Shown here one piece after another: positions 18,433-27,065 of a stretch of 64,000 nt of DNA. The notes below the pieces were generated by a model. That model ran no database searches, was not told the origin of the DNA, and saw only the letters and a program-made list of their open reading frames with translations. Source of the stretch: Achromobacter anxifer. Lineage in GTDB: Bacteria; Pseudomonadota; Gammaproteobacteria; Burkholderiales; Burkholderiaceae_B. Both the position numbers and the translations under genes were made by a program. Position 1 is the first letter of the stretch. Every line of letters begins with the position of its first letter. The stretch is from positions 496,001-560,000 of the forward strand of contig NZ_CAHLAR010000001.1 in NCBI RefSeq assembly GCF_903652925.1. The letters run 5' to 3'.

Positions 18433-19148
18433 TGGCCGTTGACCTCGCGCACCACGGCGGGCAGATCGCCGGGCAGGCCGAGTGACAGCCAGCGCCCGGC
18501 GTCATGGTTGAGCGTGATGGCGCGCGAGCGCACGCGGCCGGCGTCGATGCCAGCCTGCGTCGCCCACTGGCGGATGCGGGCGTCCTCCTGGCGGCTGCCG
18601 ACCATGTAGAGGTCGAAGGCGGTGCCGGCCACCTGCAGCTGGCGCACGCGCTGCTCGCACGACGGGCACTCGGCCTTCACGAAAACCGCCAGCCGGCCCG
18701 AGCCCCGGTTGCCGGCGCCCGGCGCCTTCGCACCCGGCATGTTCACGCGCTGCTGTCCCGGATAGAGCCGCTTCCACGCCGCGTCGTAGGCCCGCTGGTA
18801 GGCCAGCGTCTTGCCCACGCGCTTCGATTCCGCCTGCACCTGCAGCTCCGCATAGCGGTTGCGTTCCTCGTCGCTGCGCGCCTCGATGCCCAGCGCCGTG
18901 AGCGGATCGAGGTTCGGGGAATAGATGCCCAGCGGCCCCTGCATCAGTTGGCGGTAGCGCGCCCACTCATCGGAGCGCAGGCCCCAATCGCGCGCCAGCC
19001 GTTCGTCCAGCGCGGCGTCGCTGCTGTTCTGAATCTGGGCGGGCACCGTGCGCGAGGACGCGACCGGCGCCGACTGTGCCGAGGCCGTGCCTGCCGTTCC
19101 TGCGACAGCGGCGAGGATGGCGGCGAAGCAGATCGCGGCGTGCTTCAT
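18417..19148 (-). CDS. TIGR03759 family integrating conjugative element protein
   Basis: A 243-residue periplasmic protein with an N-terminal signal peptide (to about residue 24). The C-terminal half has a CPSC motif in FVKAECPSCEQR and reads as a thioredoxin-like fold, so a disulfide role in pilus or channel assembly is plausible. That function is inferred. The family is a regular member of the transfer block between the PilL region and the transglycosylase. Confidence 0.9.
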   Translation of the reverse strand: MKHAAICFAAILAAVAGTAGTASAQSAPVASSRTVPAQIQNSSDAALDERLARDWGLRSDEWARYRQLMQGPLGIYSPNLDPLTALGIEARSDEERNRYAELQVQAESKRVGKTLAYQRAYDAAWKRLYPGQQRVNMPGAKAPGAGNRGSGRLAVFVKAECPSCEQRVRQLQVAGTAFDLYMVGSRQEDARIRQWATQAGIDAGRVRSRAITLNHDAGRWLSLGLPGDLPAVVREVNGQWQRQ

Positions 19149-19157
19149 GGCCGGCCC

Positions 19158-19802
19158 CTACGGCAGCGCGAGGCGCTGGGTCTGGCCGTCCACGCGGAAC
19201 ACGGCGGCGCGTGCCTCGATCGCCAGCAGATGCCACGCGCCCACGGCATCGCCTTCGCGCAGCAGCCACACGTCCAGCACCGACGACGCCTTGGGTGCCG
19301 TCACCGACAGGAAGCGCTCGCCGCCGCGCAGCTCCACACCCACGACGTTGAATGGCGGTTCGGGCACCTTGGGCTTGGCCGGCTCGGCGGTGCGCTGGGG
19401 TGCTGCGGCAGGCGCGGCGGTTCGCTTCATGCGGGCTTCGATGTCGCCCACGCGGGCCTGCAGCGCCTGCACGTCGCCGGCATGGGCGTCTGTGGCCTGG
19501 GCCTGCTCCACCTGTGCCAGGCGTTCGTCCAGCGCCTTGCGGGTGGCCTCGAAGTCGGGCTGGGTGACAGGCTTGGGCTGATTCTTCGAGGTCGCCGCCT
19601 GCTGTTCGAGTTCGGCGACGCGCGTGTTGAGCGCCTGCACGTGCGCGTCCTGGGCGCTGGCCTGGCTCTGCTCGCTCAGGCGCGACAGGCCCACGCTGTT
19701 GACCACCGCGAGGATGCTCACGAGCAGCAGCCACGCGGCCGCTGTGATCTTCAACCAGCGCGCGCGGCCGGCATTCTCGTCGGGAAGCTGCGGGATGGTC
19801 AT
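19158..19802 (-). CDS. Conserved ICE bitopic membrane protein, unknown function
   Basis: A 214-residue protein with one membrane segment (about 18-38), a heptad-rich coiled coil (about 40-125) and a C-terminal beta-rich domain. The frame runs further upstream, but the ATG at 19802 overlaps the pilL stop by four bases and precedes the hydrophobic segment, so it is preferred. It has a constant place between pilL and TIGR03759 in this ICE group and is probably part of the transfer or pilus apparatus. I do not recognise a named family. Confidence 0.75.
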   Translation of the reverse strand: MTIPQLPDENAGRARWLKITAAAWLLLVSILAVVNSVGLSRLSEQSQASAQDAHVQALNTRVAELEQQAATSKNQPKPVTQPDFEATRKALDERLAQVEQAQATDAHAGDVQALQARVGDIEARMKRTAAPAAAPQRTAEPAKPKVPEPPFNVVGVELRGGERFLSVTAPKASSVLDVWLLREGDAVGAWHLLAIEARAAVFRVDGQTQRLALP

Positions 19803-20410
19803 GGCTGGGCCTCCTGGGGCACATGGGGATCGGCGGGTTCGTCGGCCGGCGCGCTCGGTGCCGGAGGCGCGGGAATCGGGCTTGCACTCGGCGCACGCGC
19901 AGTCGTCACGCGCGCGAAGCACACCGCGCGCGCAGCGTCATCGACGGACAACTCCCAGGCCGGCCCGGCGAGCGCCAGCAAGGCATCGCGCAACGGCAGT
20001 GGCCCGAGCCGCAGATGCGCCGCCGGCAGCGGCAGCGTGAACAGCGAAGCGGCGTCCGGCGCGTCGCAAAGGCGGTAGCCGGTGCGCAGCAGCACGTGCC
20101 GTAGCGCATCGCCGACGCTCGCGTCCAAGGTCGGCGGAATCGAAATCTCGATCACCTGCCGCAGCAGGTCGCGCTGCGCCGGCTCGGGCACCATCTCGAC
20201 CAGCGTGTAGCGCCCGTAGCGCGCCACCGGGATCAGGTTCGGCTCAGACTCCGGGGCGATGGCCCTGACAAACGCCGAAGGCTCGGGCGCGGTGGCAGCG
20301 GCCGTCGGGGGATTCGCCACGCCCGTGGTGGCGCAGCCGGCCATCAGTACGCAGCCGGCGAGCAATGCAGGCACAGCCAGGCGGTGGGCGACGCAGGTGA
20401 GTGGTTGCAT
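19799..20410 (-). CDS. pilL: PilL N-terminal-domain lipoprotein (PFGI-1-type pilus protein)
   Basis: A 203-residue lipoprotein with lipobox LMAGC (near residue 25) and the PilL N-terminal domain pattern: YGRYTLVEM, then a repeated secretin-like N-domain region. The C-terminus is Pro/Ala-rich and disordered. It is the first gene of the minus-strand transfer block; the region upstream holds a terminator for the next operon. In PFGI-1-class elements PilL belongs to the type IV pilus used in mating-pair formation. Confidence 0.85.
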   Translation of the reverse strand: MQPLTCVAHRLAVPALLAGCVLMAGCATTGVANPPTAAATAPEPSAFVRAIAPESEPNLIPVARYGRYTLVEMVPEPAQRDLLRQVIEISIPPTLDASVGDALRHVLLRTGYRLCDAPDAASLFTLPLPAAHLRLGPLPLRDALLALAGPAWELSVDDAARAVCFARVTTARAPSASPIPAPPAPSAPADEPADPHVPQEAQP

Positions 20411-20523
20411 GGGGCAAGTTCCCTGGAACACGGAGCCCTCACCATCGCCGCCGCGAAGCGTTCGGGCAGCAAACAAAGGGAACTGGCAGGCGCCCGACTT
20501 CATCGCGCGCCATCGATGCACGG

Positions 20524-20557
20524 AAAAAAGAAGCCGGCGCCCCGAAGGGCAGCCGGC
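20524..20557 (-). terminator. Intrinsic terminator after the helicase gene
   Basis: Read on the minus strand, GCCGGC-TGCCC-TTCG-GGGCG-CCGGC forms a long GC stem with a UUCG-type loop, followed by TTCTTTTTT. It starts about 13 bases after the helicase stop at 20571 and separates that transcript from pilL. Confidence 0.85.
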
Positions 20558-20570
20558 GTGGGTGGGTGGA

Positions 20571-22853
20571 TCAGGCCGCGACGAGTTGCCGGGCCAGTGC
20601 TACCTCGACGGAATCACCGTCCTGGTTCAGCACGTCCAATCCCGACTCGGGCACGTCTCCCGACGTGCTCTGCGAGACCATGATCTTTCGCGCCATCAGC
20701 CCCAGGCAGGTCATCTGCGAGGAAGCCGCATAGCCGAGGTAGATCACGAGAACCGGCAGCTTCTGGCCGATGCGCCATGAGCGCCGGGCCGCCTGCTGCA
20801 GGCTGTAGACGTTGTAGCCCGACTGCATGAACACGATCGTCGGAAACTCCAACAGGTCGAGACCCGTCTTGACCAGCTCCGGGTTCGTGATCAGCACGTC
20901 GATGCCGCGGTCCAACTGCTCGGCGATCCAGTCCTCGCGGCGGGAGGCATCCACGCTTGCGCGCAGCACCGCCACCTTGAAGCCTTCCTGCTCCAGCAGC
21001 ACCTTCAGGCGCGACGTGGTGTCGCGCGTGCCGGTGTAGACCGAATAGACCAGCGTCTTGCGACCCGCAGACTTCTCCTGCTTGCAGATCTCGATCAGCT
21101 CGCGCTCCTTGGGCATCACCTCCAGCTCGTTGAACTGAGCCGGAACGAAGGCCAAGGTCTGGCGCGTGCGCGGGTGCACCACCGCCTCCGACCGGAAGCA
21201 GCAATCCGGCCAGGCCAGCAGCACGTTGAGGACCACGCCGAGCAGCGTCGTGTCGCGCTTCGCCAGCGCTTCTTTCATCGCTGTGGTCAGCCGACCTGAC
21301 AGATCGCGATAGGCCGCGGCTTGCGCCGTGTCCATCGCCACCTCGCGGAACTCCTCGTCGTAGGGCGACAGCACATTGCCGCCGATGTCCTTCAACTTGA
21401 GGAAGACCGTGAACGGCAGCACGCAACGCAGCACGCCCTTCGGGCCGAAGCCCGGCGCCTTGACGGTGCGCACCGAAATCTTGTTGCCCTTGGCCGTCTT
21501 GTGCGCCGTGCCGGTGCTCTCGGAATAGATGTCCTTGAGGACGCCGTGATCGCGCATGAACGCCATCGCGGCCGAGGTCATGCTGCCGCTCTTGGTCGGG
21601 CGGTAGCCATCTTCGATCATTCGCCCCGGCAGGGCTCGGAACAGCAGGTGGAAAAGGTCGTCGCCGTAGCCGCCCATCAGCGTGCCGGTGAGCAGCAGCG
21701 TCTTGCGTGCCTTGGCCGCCAACACCCCCATCGCTTGGCCCTGTGCGGAGCCGCCGTTCTTGTACTCGTGCGCCTCGTCGGCGATGAGCAGGTCGAACGT
21801 GCCTTGCGGCAGGTAGCGCTTGATGAACTCGGACGGCTGGTAGCCGCCCTCGCCGAAGCCGAACTCCATGTTCGCCATCGCCCGCTCCATGCGGTGCGCT
21901 TGGCGATCCGAGAAGACCAGCTCGCCGTTGGCATCCATGAGGTTGATGAACTCGTGGATGTTGTCGCCGAGCATGGACGCCAGGAAGGAGTCGCCGAACT
22001 TGCGCATCAGCTTCTGCGCGGTGACTTCCCCGATGGTCGGGATGCGCTGCAAGGCTTTGAAGACGGCCGTGGACTGGTCGCTGGCGGACAGGCTCCTCGG
22101 TCGCATCAGCGTCCACAGCGGTGCGGCGCAATGGCTGCACCGGCGGCGGTAGTCCTCGGCTTCGAGTTCGACCGGGTTGATCGGCTCGCCGTCGAGGTTG
22201 GTGATGACCTGGCCGCAGTCCGGGCATGCGCCTACTTCGCCGTGCCGCGTGCGCCGCACGTTGAAGACGGGCTTCCAGTGGAAACCCATGCGCATCCGCA
22301 CGCGCCCGAGCACGAAGAACTCCTGGCCGCGCGCCGGTACGCCCAACTGCTCGCGCAGCTTGATGAGCTTGACCAGCGTGTCCGGGCCGTTGAGCACCCA
22401 GACCTTGGCACCGGCCACCGTCTCCTGGATTTCGCGGCGCCACTTGTAGACCAGGTGGGGCGGCGACAGCACCAGAGTGCGGCGGTAGCCTTCGGCGTGC
22501 AGCACGGCGGCCGTGGCGATGCCGACGGTCGTCTTGCCGCAGCCCATCTCGCCATTGACGATCGCGGCGCGTTCGCCACGGTCGGCCAACAGCTCGGTGA
22601 CGGCATGTACCACCTCGGCCTGCGCCTGGAACAGCTTGCGCTTGAGACTGGCCAGCACGAGCTGGCGGTGCGACCGGGCCTGGCCGGTGTAGACGGGAGG
22701 GTTGGCGCGGTTGAGCGAATCCAGCAGCTCGTCGCCGAACTCGGCGACGAAATCCTGAAGGCTCAAGGCCAAGGGAGAAGCGGCCGCTTCGAGCAGGTCG
22801 CCCTGGATGGGCGTGCTGTCGGCGGCGGGAACAACGTCGGTATCGAGGGACAT
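20571..22853 (-). CDS. SNF2-like DEAH-box helicase of the ICE backbone
   Basis: A 760-residue superfamily 2 ATPase. Walker A is GEMGCGKTT (101-109) and the DEAH box is in LLIADEAHEYKNG (about 360), between two RecA-like domains. The second domain carries the R-x-x-R end motif in QQAARRSWRIGQ. Two Cys pairs (CPDC and CSHC, about 210-245) form a zinc-ribbon insert. Start 22853 is chosen for GGAG seven bases upstream. It likely acts on DNA during element processing; the exact substrate is unknown. The leader folds as GGGGCATGC paired with GCATGCCCC. Confidence 0.9.
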   Translation of the reverse strand: MSLDTDVVPAADSTPIQGDLLEAAASPLALSLQDFVAEFGDELLDSLNRANPPVYTGQARSHRQLVLASLKRKLFQAQAEVVHAVTELLADRGERAAIVNGEMGCGKTTVGIATAAVLHAEGYRRTLVLSPPHLVYKWRREIQETVAGAKVWVLNGPDTLVKLIKLREQLGVPARGQEFFVLGRVRMRMGFHWKPVFNVRRTRHGEVGACPDCGQVITNLDGEPINPVELEAEDYRRRCSHCAAPLWTLMRPRSLSASDQSTAVFKALQRIPTIGEVTAQKLMRKFGDSFLASMLGDNIHEFINLMDANGELVFSDRQAHRMERAMANMEFGFGEGGYQPSEFIKRYLPQGTFDLLIADEAHEYKNGGSAQGQAMGVLAAKARKTLLLTGTLMGGYGDDLFHLLFRALPGRMIEDGYRPTKSGSMTSAAMAFMRDHGVLKDIYSESTGTAHKTAKGNKISVRTVKAPGFGPKGVLRCVLPFTVFLKLKDIGGNVLSPYDEEFREVAMDTAQAAAYRDLSGRLTTAMKEALAKRDTTLLGVVLNVLLAWPDCCFRSEAVVHPRTRQTLAFVPAQFNELEVMPKERELIEICKQEKSAGRKTLVYSVYTGTRDTTSRLKVLLEQEGFKVAVLRASVDASRREDWIAEQLDRGIDVLITNPELVKTGLDLLEFPTIVFMQSGYNVYSLQQAARRSWRIGQKLPVLVIYLGYAASSQMTCLGLMARKIMVSQSTSGDVPESGLDVLNQDGDSVEVALARQLVAA

Positions 22854-22985
22854 GGTGATGCTCCAAAGAAAATGGGGCATGCACCTCCCCTGCGGGGCGA
22901 TGGCATGCCCCGGGGTGGGAAGAGGGGAACGGCGCGAAGCCGCAGTGGAAGAACAGATCGACGGCGAACCGTCAGGGAACAGCGA

Positions 22986-24104
22986 TCAGCGGATGGTCAA
23001 CACCTCGCCGCAGGTCGGCGAGCCTGGTGTCATGTCCCAGGCACGGATGACCGGCACGAACTTGTCGGTCAGGATGCGCGTCTCGGCCACGGAGCCGTCG
23101 TCGCGTTCGGTGTATTCCGTCTGCAGCGTCTTCTCCTTGTGGGTGTCGCCCTTGACGACGAGCACGCGGCCCGTCTTGGACTTCACCACGCCGGAGATCG
23201 CGCCGGCAGCAAGCGCCAAGGCAAGATGCCAGTGCGACAAGGCCCGCGCCGGAGGCCGCAGCGATTGCTGCGCGGCGCCCAGGTGCGTGTCGAGCGTCGG
23301 CCAGAGCCCTTGCAGCCGGCCGACTTCATCGGCGAACTGCTCGGGCTCCATCGTCACGCGGTAGAAGTGCTCCGGCTCGGCCGGGCTGGCAGGCACCGTG
23401 TACGGCAGGAACGGCCATTCGACCGGCAGCTCCTCCGCTTCGGCGTCGCCTTGCCCGATCTGCAGCAGCAGCGCGCGCGTGGCTTTGACCGAATCCGATG
23501 CCTGGTCGCGCTGACGAACACGGCGGCCGAAGATCACCACCTGCTTGAACTGCGCTTCCACCGCGCGGTAGATGCGCAGATCGGCGAAGTGCCGGGTCAG
23601 CCACCCGACCAGCTCGGCATCGAGCACGTAGTGCGGCACGATGTAGATCAGCACGCCGCCGTACTGCAGCAGTGGCAGCGCCTTTTGATAGAACAGCTTT
23701 TCCAGCCGCGCGCGGCCCTGGCCCTGGTAGCCGACGTTGCCGTTGGTGTCCTTGGCCAGGTCGCCATACGGCGGGTTGAGCCACAGCAGGCCGAAGCTCT
23801 GCCGACTGATCAGCGTGTCCATCAGGTCGCCGTGGATGCAGCGATCGACCAGTTGCCGGGCGTGGTGCGCACGCTCGGCCTCGTACTCGACGGCGAAGGC
23901 CTGGACCTGCTCGCGCCCGAGGGCGTGCGCGGCTTCGGCGATCGCCACGCCTTCGCCGGCGCAGGGATCGATGATGCACAGCGGCCCGTTCGAGGATTCG
24001 GCGGGCGCCAGTGCGGCGAGTGCTCTTTCGAGCGTGGGTTCATCCGTGGGGAAGTACCCGTTCTTGACGAAGTTGCGGGCGAGCCGCGGGAACATGAGGG
24101 CCAT
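22986..24104 (-). CDS. DUF6094-type SAM-dependent DNA methyltransferase-like protein
   Basis: A 372-residue protein with a Rossmann methyltransferase core: DPCAGEG (46-52) binds S-adenosylmethionine and NPPY (110-113) is the signature of adenine-N6 or similar amino methylation of DNA. No specificity subunit or restriction enzyme is adjacent, so it is likely an orphan modifier that protects or marks the element. The start at 24104 has AGGAG six bases upstream; the open frame upstream is shadow. The leader forms GGACATGC paired with GCATGTCC. Confidence 0.85.
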   Translation of the reverse strand: MALMFPRLARNFVKNGYFPTDEPTLERALAALAPAESSNGPLCIIDPCAGEGVAIAEAAHALGREQVQAFAVEYEAERAHHARQLVDRCIHGDLMDTLISRQSFGLLWLNPPYGDLAKDTNGNVGYQGQGRARLEKLFYQKALPLLQYGGVLIYIVPHYVLDAELVGWLTRHFADLRIYRAVEAQFKQVVIFGRRVRQRDQASDSVKATRALLLQIGQGDAEAEELPVEWPFLPYTVPASPAEPEHFYRVTMEPEQFADEVGRLQGLWPTLDTHLGAAQQSLRPPARALSHWHLALALAAGAISGVVKSKTGRVLVVKGDTHKEKTLQTEYTERDDGSVAETRILTDKFVPVIRAWDMTPGSPTCGEVLTIR

Positions 24105-24171
24105 GGGAATCTCCTGGCATTGAAGATGAAGGGATGCGGACATGCGCGCGTGCATGTCCGATGCGAAAACC

Positions 24172-24828
24172 TCAAGCCACCGCTTCGAGCGGTCGTGCCG
24201 AAGGGGTGCGGCTGGCGGGTGTGCCCGCGACGAGCGCGCCGCTGCGGATCAGGCCGCCCAGCACCTGGGTCAGCGTCGGCACGTCGATGGCGAGTCGATG
24301 GCCCTCCAGAGGTCCGAGGGCGAACGGCAGGCGCGTCAGCATCGACTTCGCCTGCAGCAGCTCCAGCACGGGTTCGCGCCAGGGATCAAGAAGCGGCAGC
24401 GGGCAGGTATCCCGCACCAGCTTCCACAGCCGGTCGAGCCGGTGCGTGGAATCGCGAGGCAGGAGCGCCAGCGCGCTGGCGTTGGCCTTGTCGGGCTTGA
24501 CGCAGCGCCGATCGAACAGCCAGATGTTGGTCAGCGAGCCGAACAGCGTGCGTCGGTAGGCGCGTGCGCTGCGCTTTTCCAGGTTCTCGACGTTGCTGAC
24601 GAAGATCGGAATGCTCGCGCCCTGCTCGGTGATGAGGTGGAACTGATCCAGTCCCTGTTCGTCCCGGCCCAGGGTAAGGCGGGCCAGGAATTCCTGGACG
24701 GCGGTGTCGCGCGCCCAGAGGGAGATGAAGACCAGGTTGCCGTTCTCGTCACCGACGACGCCATCGGCCATCAGGTCGGGGCATTCGTCGATGCGATAGA
24801 GCGTCTTAGGGGAAGAAGGTGCAGGCAT
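24172..24828 (-). CDS. Conserved ICE protein of unknown function
   Basis: A 218-residue soluble protein with no motif I recognise. It starts at the ATG at 24828 with GAGGA a few bases upstream. It is transcribed in the direction of the methyltransferase gene and has its own leader hairpin (GGGGCAGTGACTGCCC). Copy A of the three-hairpin element lies about 105 bases upstream. Homologues are expected at the same place in PAGI-2-like elements. Confidence 0.75.
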   Translation of the reverse strand: MPAPSSPKTLYRIDECPDLMADGVVGDENGNLVFISLWARDTAVQEFLARLTLGRDEQGLDQFHLITEQGASIPIFVSNVENLEKRSARAYRRTLFGSLTNIWLFDRRCVKPDKANASALALLPRDSTHRLDRLWKLVRDTCPLPLLDPWREPVLELLQAKSMLTRLPFALGPLEGHRLAIDVPTLTQVLGGLIRSGALVAGTPASRTPSARPLEAVA

Positions 24829-24933
24829 GGTGATGTCCTCGAAGTGAGCGGAGACAGCACCGCCCGCGAGGGCAGTCACTGCCCCAGGGGGATGGAAGAA
24901 GACGCGGTGAGCGTCGTGGTGAAGAATCAGACC

Positions 24934-25006
24934 GTGCGTCGCAACGCGCCGTAGCCTTGAAGGTCTGGGCTACCTGGGCATGTTGTCGGCAACGCCGACG
25001 GACATG
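24934..25006 (-). ncRNA. Three-hairpin structured element, copy A
   Basis: Read on the minus strand it forms stem I (outer CATGT/ACATG, inner GTCGGC/GCCGAC), the joint GCCCAG, stem II (GTAGCC/GGCTAC) and stem III (GCGCGT/ACGCAC, one mismatch). Three other copies at 28529, 30503 and 32861 share the fold with compensating base changes. It lies about 105 bases upstream of the gene starting at 24828, so it may be a 5' leader or a separate small RNA. It is not translated: reading frames differ between copies. Confidence 0.7.
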
Positions 25007-25112
25007 GGACATAGCCTGCGCTAAGGTGCGCGTGTCGCGGGAGCGGAAAACCGACCCGGCGCGCAACCCTGTTTGCTCTGGCGCATCGCCCGCGGCGCCG
25101 GAAGGACGGCCA

Positions 25113-25145
25113 CAAAAGAAAACCGCCCCGGGGACACCGAGGCGG
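25113..25145 (-). terminator. Intrinsic terminator, no recognised gene before it
   Basis: On the minus strand CCGCC-t-CGG / CCG-g-GGCGG-type pairing closes a short loop and is followed by TTTTCTTTTG. The nearest upstream gene, DUF932, already has its own terminator at 25286-25324, so this one seems to end a separate short transcript from 25146-25285. Confidence 0.6.
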
Positions 25146-25285
25146 CAAAGATGACTGCTTGGCTCAGGGAGGAAAAGCCAGGGAGGTATGCAGTCGAACC
25201 GCAATTTTCGCGGCGGCAGCGAATTGCCGCATTAGGGTTACACCGAGCCAAACTGAACGTGGTGCGCTGGCAGCACAGCGCCGCC

Positions 25286-25324
25286 AAAGAAAAAGCGGAC
25301 CATGCCGCGAGGCACGATCCGCTT
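25286..25324 (-). terminator. Intrinsic terminator of the DUF932 gene
   Basis: On the minus strand AAGCGGA pairs with TCCGCTT around an inner TGCC-gcga-GGCA-type hairpin, followed by TTTTTCTTT. It lies just past the DUF932 stop at 25330. Confidence 0.8.
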
Positions 25325-25329
25325 GTGGG

Positions 25330-26157
25330 TCAGGCTTTGAGCTGACGCAGGCCATCCGCGAGCAGCCAAAGCGCCCGGTTGAGCCGGACGTTCTGGTCGA
25401 TGCCCTGAACGGGTCGCGTGCGCTGCTGGCGCCCGTTGGCGGCACAGCCGGTCAGGCCGCCCTTGACAAGGTTCTCCTGAACCCGGTTGAAGACCGACCA
25501 AAGATCGGCACGGTTGTCGTCGAAACGACGAGGCCGCAGGATCTGCGTCTCCGTGATGGGCAAGGCCTTGCCCGACTCGTCGTACTTTAAGGTCAGCGCC
25601 GACCTGGCGAAGACTTCGGCCTCGCCGTCGTCGAGGGTGATGACGCGCATGGCGTCGCGCGAGTCCTGCACGCGCTCGAAGCCGTGCAGCACCTCGTAGG
25701 CGCCTTCGATCACGTGATCGGTGACGTTGCCCTTGTGGGGCACGCGCACGTCGGCGAAGGTGTCGCCGCACACCAGACCGTTGTGGCAGACGAATCTGAA
25801 CATGCCCGCGAGCATCTGGTAGCTGCTGGTGCCGTCGTGCGAGTTGAGCAGGATGATCTCGTTCGCCTCGGCGCCGTTGATCTGGCTGGCGTGGCGAAGG
25901 CGCAGCATGTGCTTGGTGTAGTCGCGGCGATCCTCGTGTCGCACGCGGGTCTGGCACACCATGAACGGCTGGAAACCTTCTCTGCGCAGTTCGGTCAGCA
26001 CAGCCGCCGTGGGGATGTAGCTGTACCGTTCGGAGCGGCTTTCGTGCGGGGTGTCCGCGAAGATGGATGGGGCCACGGTGCGAATCTGATCGTCCGACAA
26101 CGGATGGTCGGCGCGCAGCACCGGGGAACGAGGGGCGAAGCGGGATGCGAGTTGCAT
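25330..26157 (-). CDS. DUF932 domain-containing protein
   Basis: A 275-residue protein of the DUF932 family, common on plasmids and ICEs and sometimes linked to recombination. The sequence shows the family's central pattern (an LLNSHDGTSSYQ segment near 105-115, then FRFVCHNGLVCGD). No catalytic motif is known. The start is the ATG at 26157 with AAGGAG seven bases upstream. It has its own terminator and is probably a single-gene unit. Confidence 0.88.
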   Translation of the reverse strand: MQLASRFAPRSPVLRADHPLSDDQIRTVAPSIFADTPHESRSERYSYIPTAAVLTELRREGFQPFMVCQTRVRHEDRRDYTKHMLRLRHASQINGAEANEIILLNSHDGTSSYQMLAGMFRFVCHNGLVCGDTFADVRVPHKGNVTDHVIEGAYEVLHGFERVQDSRDAMRVITLDDGEAEVFARSALTLKYDESGKALPITETQILRPRRFDDNRADLWSVFNRVQENLVKGGLTGCAANGRQQRTRPVQGIDQNVRLNRALWLLADGLRQLKA

Positions 26158-26229
26158 GATGATCTCCTTGCGGAATGGAGCAATCGGCATCCAGCGGCCG
26201 AGGCCGGATGCGCGCGATTGCGTAGGACG

Positions 26230-26254
26230 AAGAAAAGCCCTGCTGAACAGGGCC
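26230..26254 (-). terminator. Intrinsic terminator after the 89-residue ICE gene
   Basis: On the minus strand GGCCCTG-ttcag-CAGGGCT is followed by TTTCTTC. It lies about 40 bases past the stop at 26295. Confidence 0.75.
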
Positions 26255-26294
26255 TGATGAAAGGGATGAAGAAGTGCGCCGCGTGAAGGCCGGC

Positions 26295-26564
26295 CTATGG
26301 GTTCGGAACCGGCTCCCAGCCGCGGCTGTGCGGGTTGAAGCAAAGCGCTTCCTGGCCTTTGAGGATCGGCGTGAAGCCGTCGAGGAAGACGTGTCGCAGG
26401 TACAGCGCGCGGTAGGTCAGTGCCTGCCACGCCTGTTCTTCGCTCAGGCCGTTGGCGATGAAGTGCTCGCGCAGTTCGTCGTCGTCGGAAACCTCGTTGT
26501 TGGCCAACTGGTCTTCGACGAAGCGAAGCAGCTCGGGCGGCAAGGACGACATGAGGGTGTCCAT
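26295..26564 (-). CDS. Small conserved ICE protein, unknown function
   Basis: An 89-residue acidic N-terminal half (LLRFVEDQLANNEVSDDDELREHF) with a more hydrophobic C-terminal half. No known domain. ATG 26564 follows the stop of the 130-residue gene by seven bases, so the two form a small operon closed by the terminator at 26230. Confidence 0.65.
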   Translation of the reverse strand: MDTLMSSLPPELLRFVEDQLANNEVSDDDELREHFIANGLSEEQAWQALTYRALYLRHVFLDGFTPILKGQEALCFNPHSRGWEPVPNP

Positions 26565-26571
26565 GTTCGCC

Positions 26572-26964
26572 TCAGTCGGTGGCTGCATCGCCGGCCGCTT
26601 TGCGCGTCGGCTGCTGGTGGAAGGCATGCACCCTTGCGCGCCAGGTGGCGCAGCGCTGCGGCGCCATGTCGAGATAGCGCAGCGGGCACGAGTAGTAGTA
26701 CGGGTGCTCGGCCTCGACCAGGAACTTGTAGCCCCATTCGCGGCCCTCGCTTTCCAGCAGATGGCAGCCGATCAAGGTGGCCGACTCGCCGGGTGCGAGA
26801 CCCAGGACGCCGGCCTGCTTGGCGGTGACGCGCGCCACCGTCCACAGCACGTTGCCGACCAGCGTGTGGTCGATGACCTCACTGCGCGACCGCTCGGTTT
26901 CCTCGGTTGCGGTCAGCTCGCGGATCAACTGATCGCGCGTCAATCGAACGAATGTCCAGCCCAT
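26572..26964 (-). CDS. Conserved ICE protein, unknown function
   Basis: A 130-residue soluble protein with a mixed alpha/beta pattern, a Tyr-rich strand (EAEHPYYYSCPLRYLDMAP) and a basic C-terminus. I do not recognise the family. It is read from the ATG at 26964 with AGGAG upstream. A strong hairpin in its leader (26998-27023, CCCGCCGGGG paired with CCCCGGCGGG) could be regulatory or the end of the DUF3275 transcript. Confidence 0.7.
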   Translation of the reverse strand: MGWTFVRLTRDQLIRELTATEETERSRSEVIDHTLVGNVLWTVARVTAKQAGVLGLAPGESATLIGCHLLESEGREWGYKFLVEAEHPYYYSCPLRYLDMAPQRCATWRARVHAFHQQPTRKAAGDAATD

Positions 26965-27065
26965 GGAATGACTCCTGTGAGAAAGGGCCGGAGTCCTCCC
27001 GCCGGGGAAGGAGCCCCGGCGGGTGGTGGAAAGCCGCAGGCATGCGGCGTGAAATGGCGATGGGA

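Noticed and set aside
21321-24500. A 1059-codon plus-strand open frame over the helicase and methyltransferase genes
   Set aside because: It has shadow composition and spans two real genes on the other strand that have motifs, ribosome sites and a terminator.
25146-25285. A tRNA-like T-arm (GGTTCGACT)
   Set aside because: The flanking bases do not form the five-pair stem and no acceptor or anticodon arm exists.
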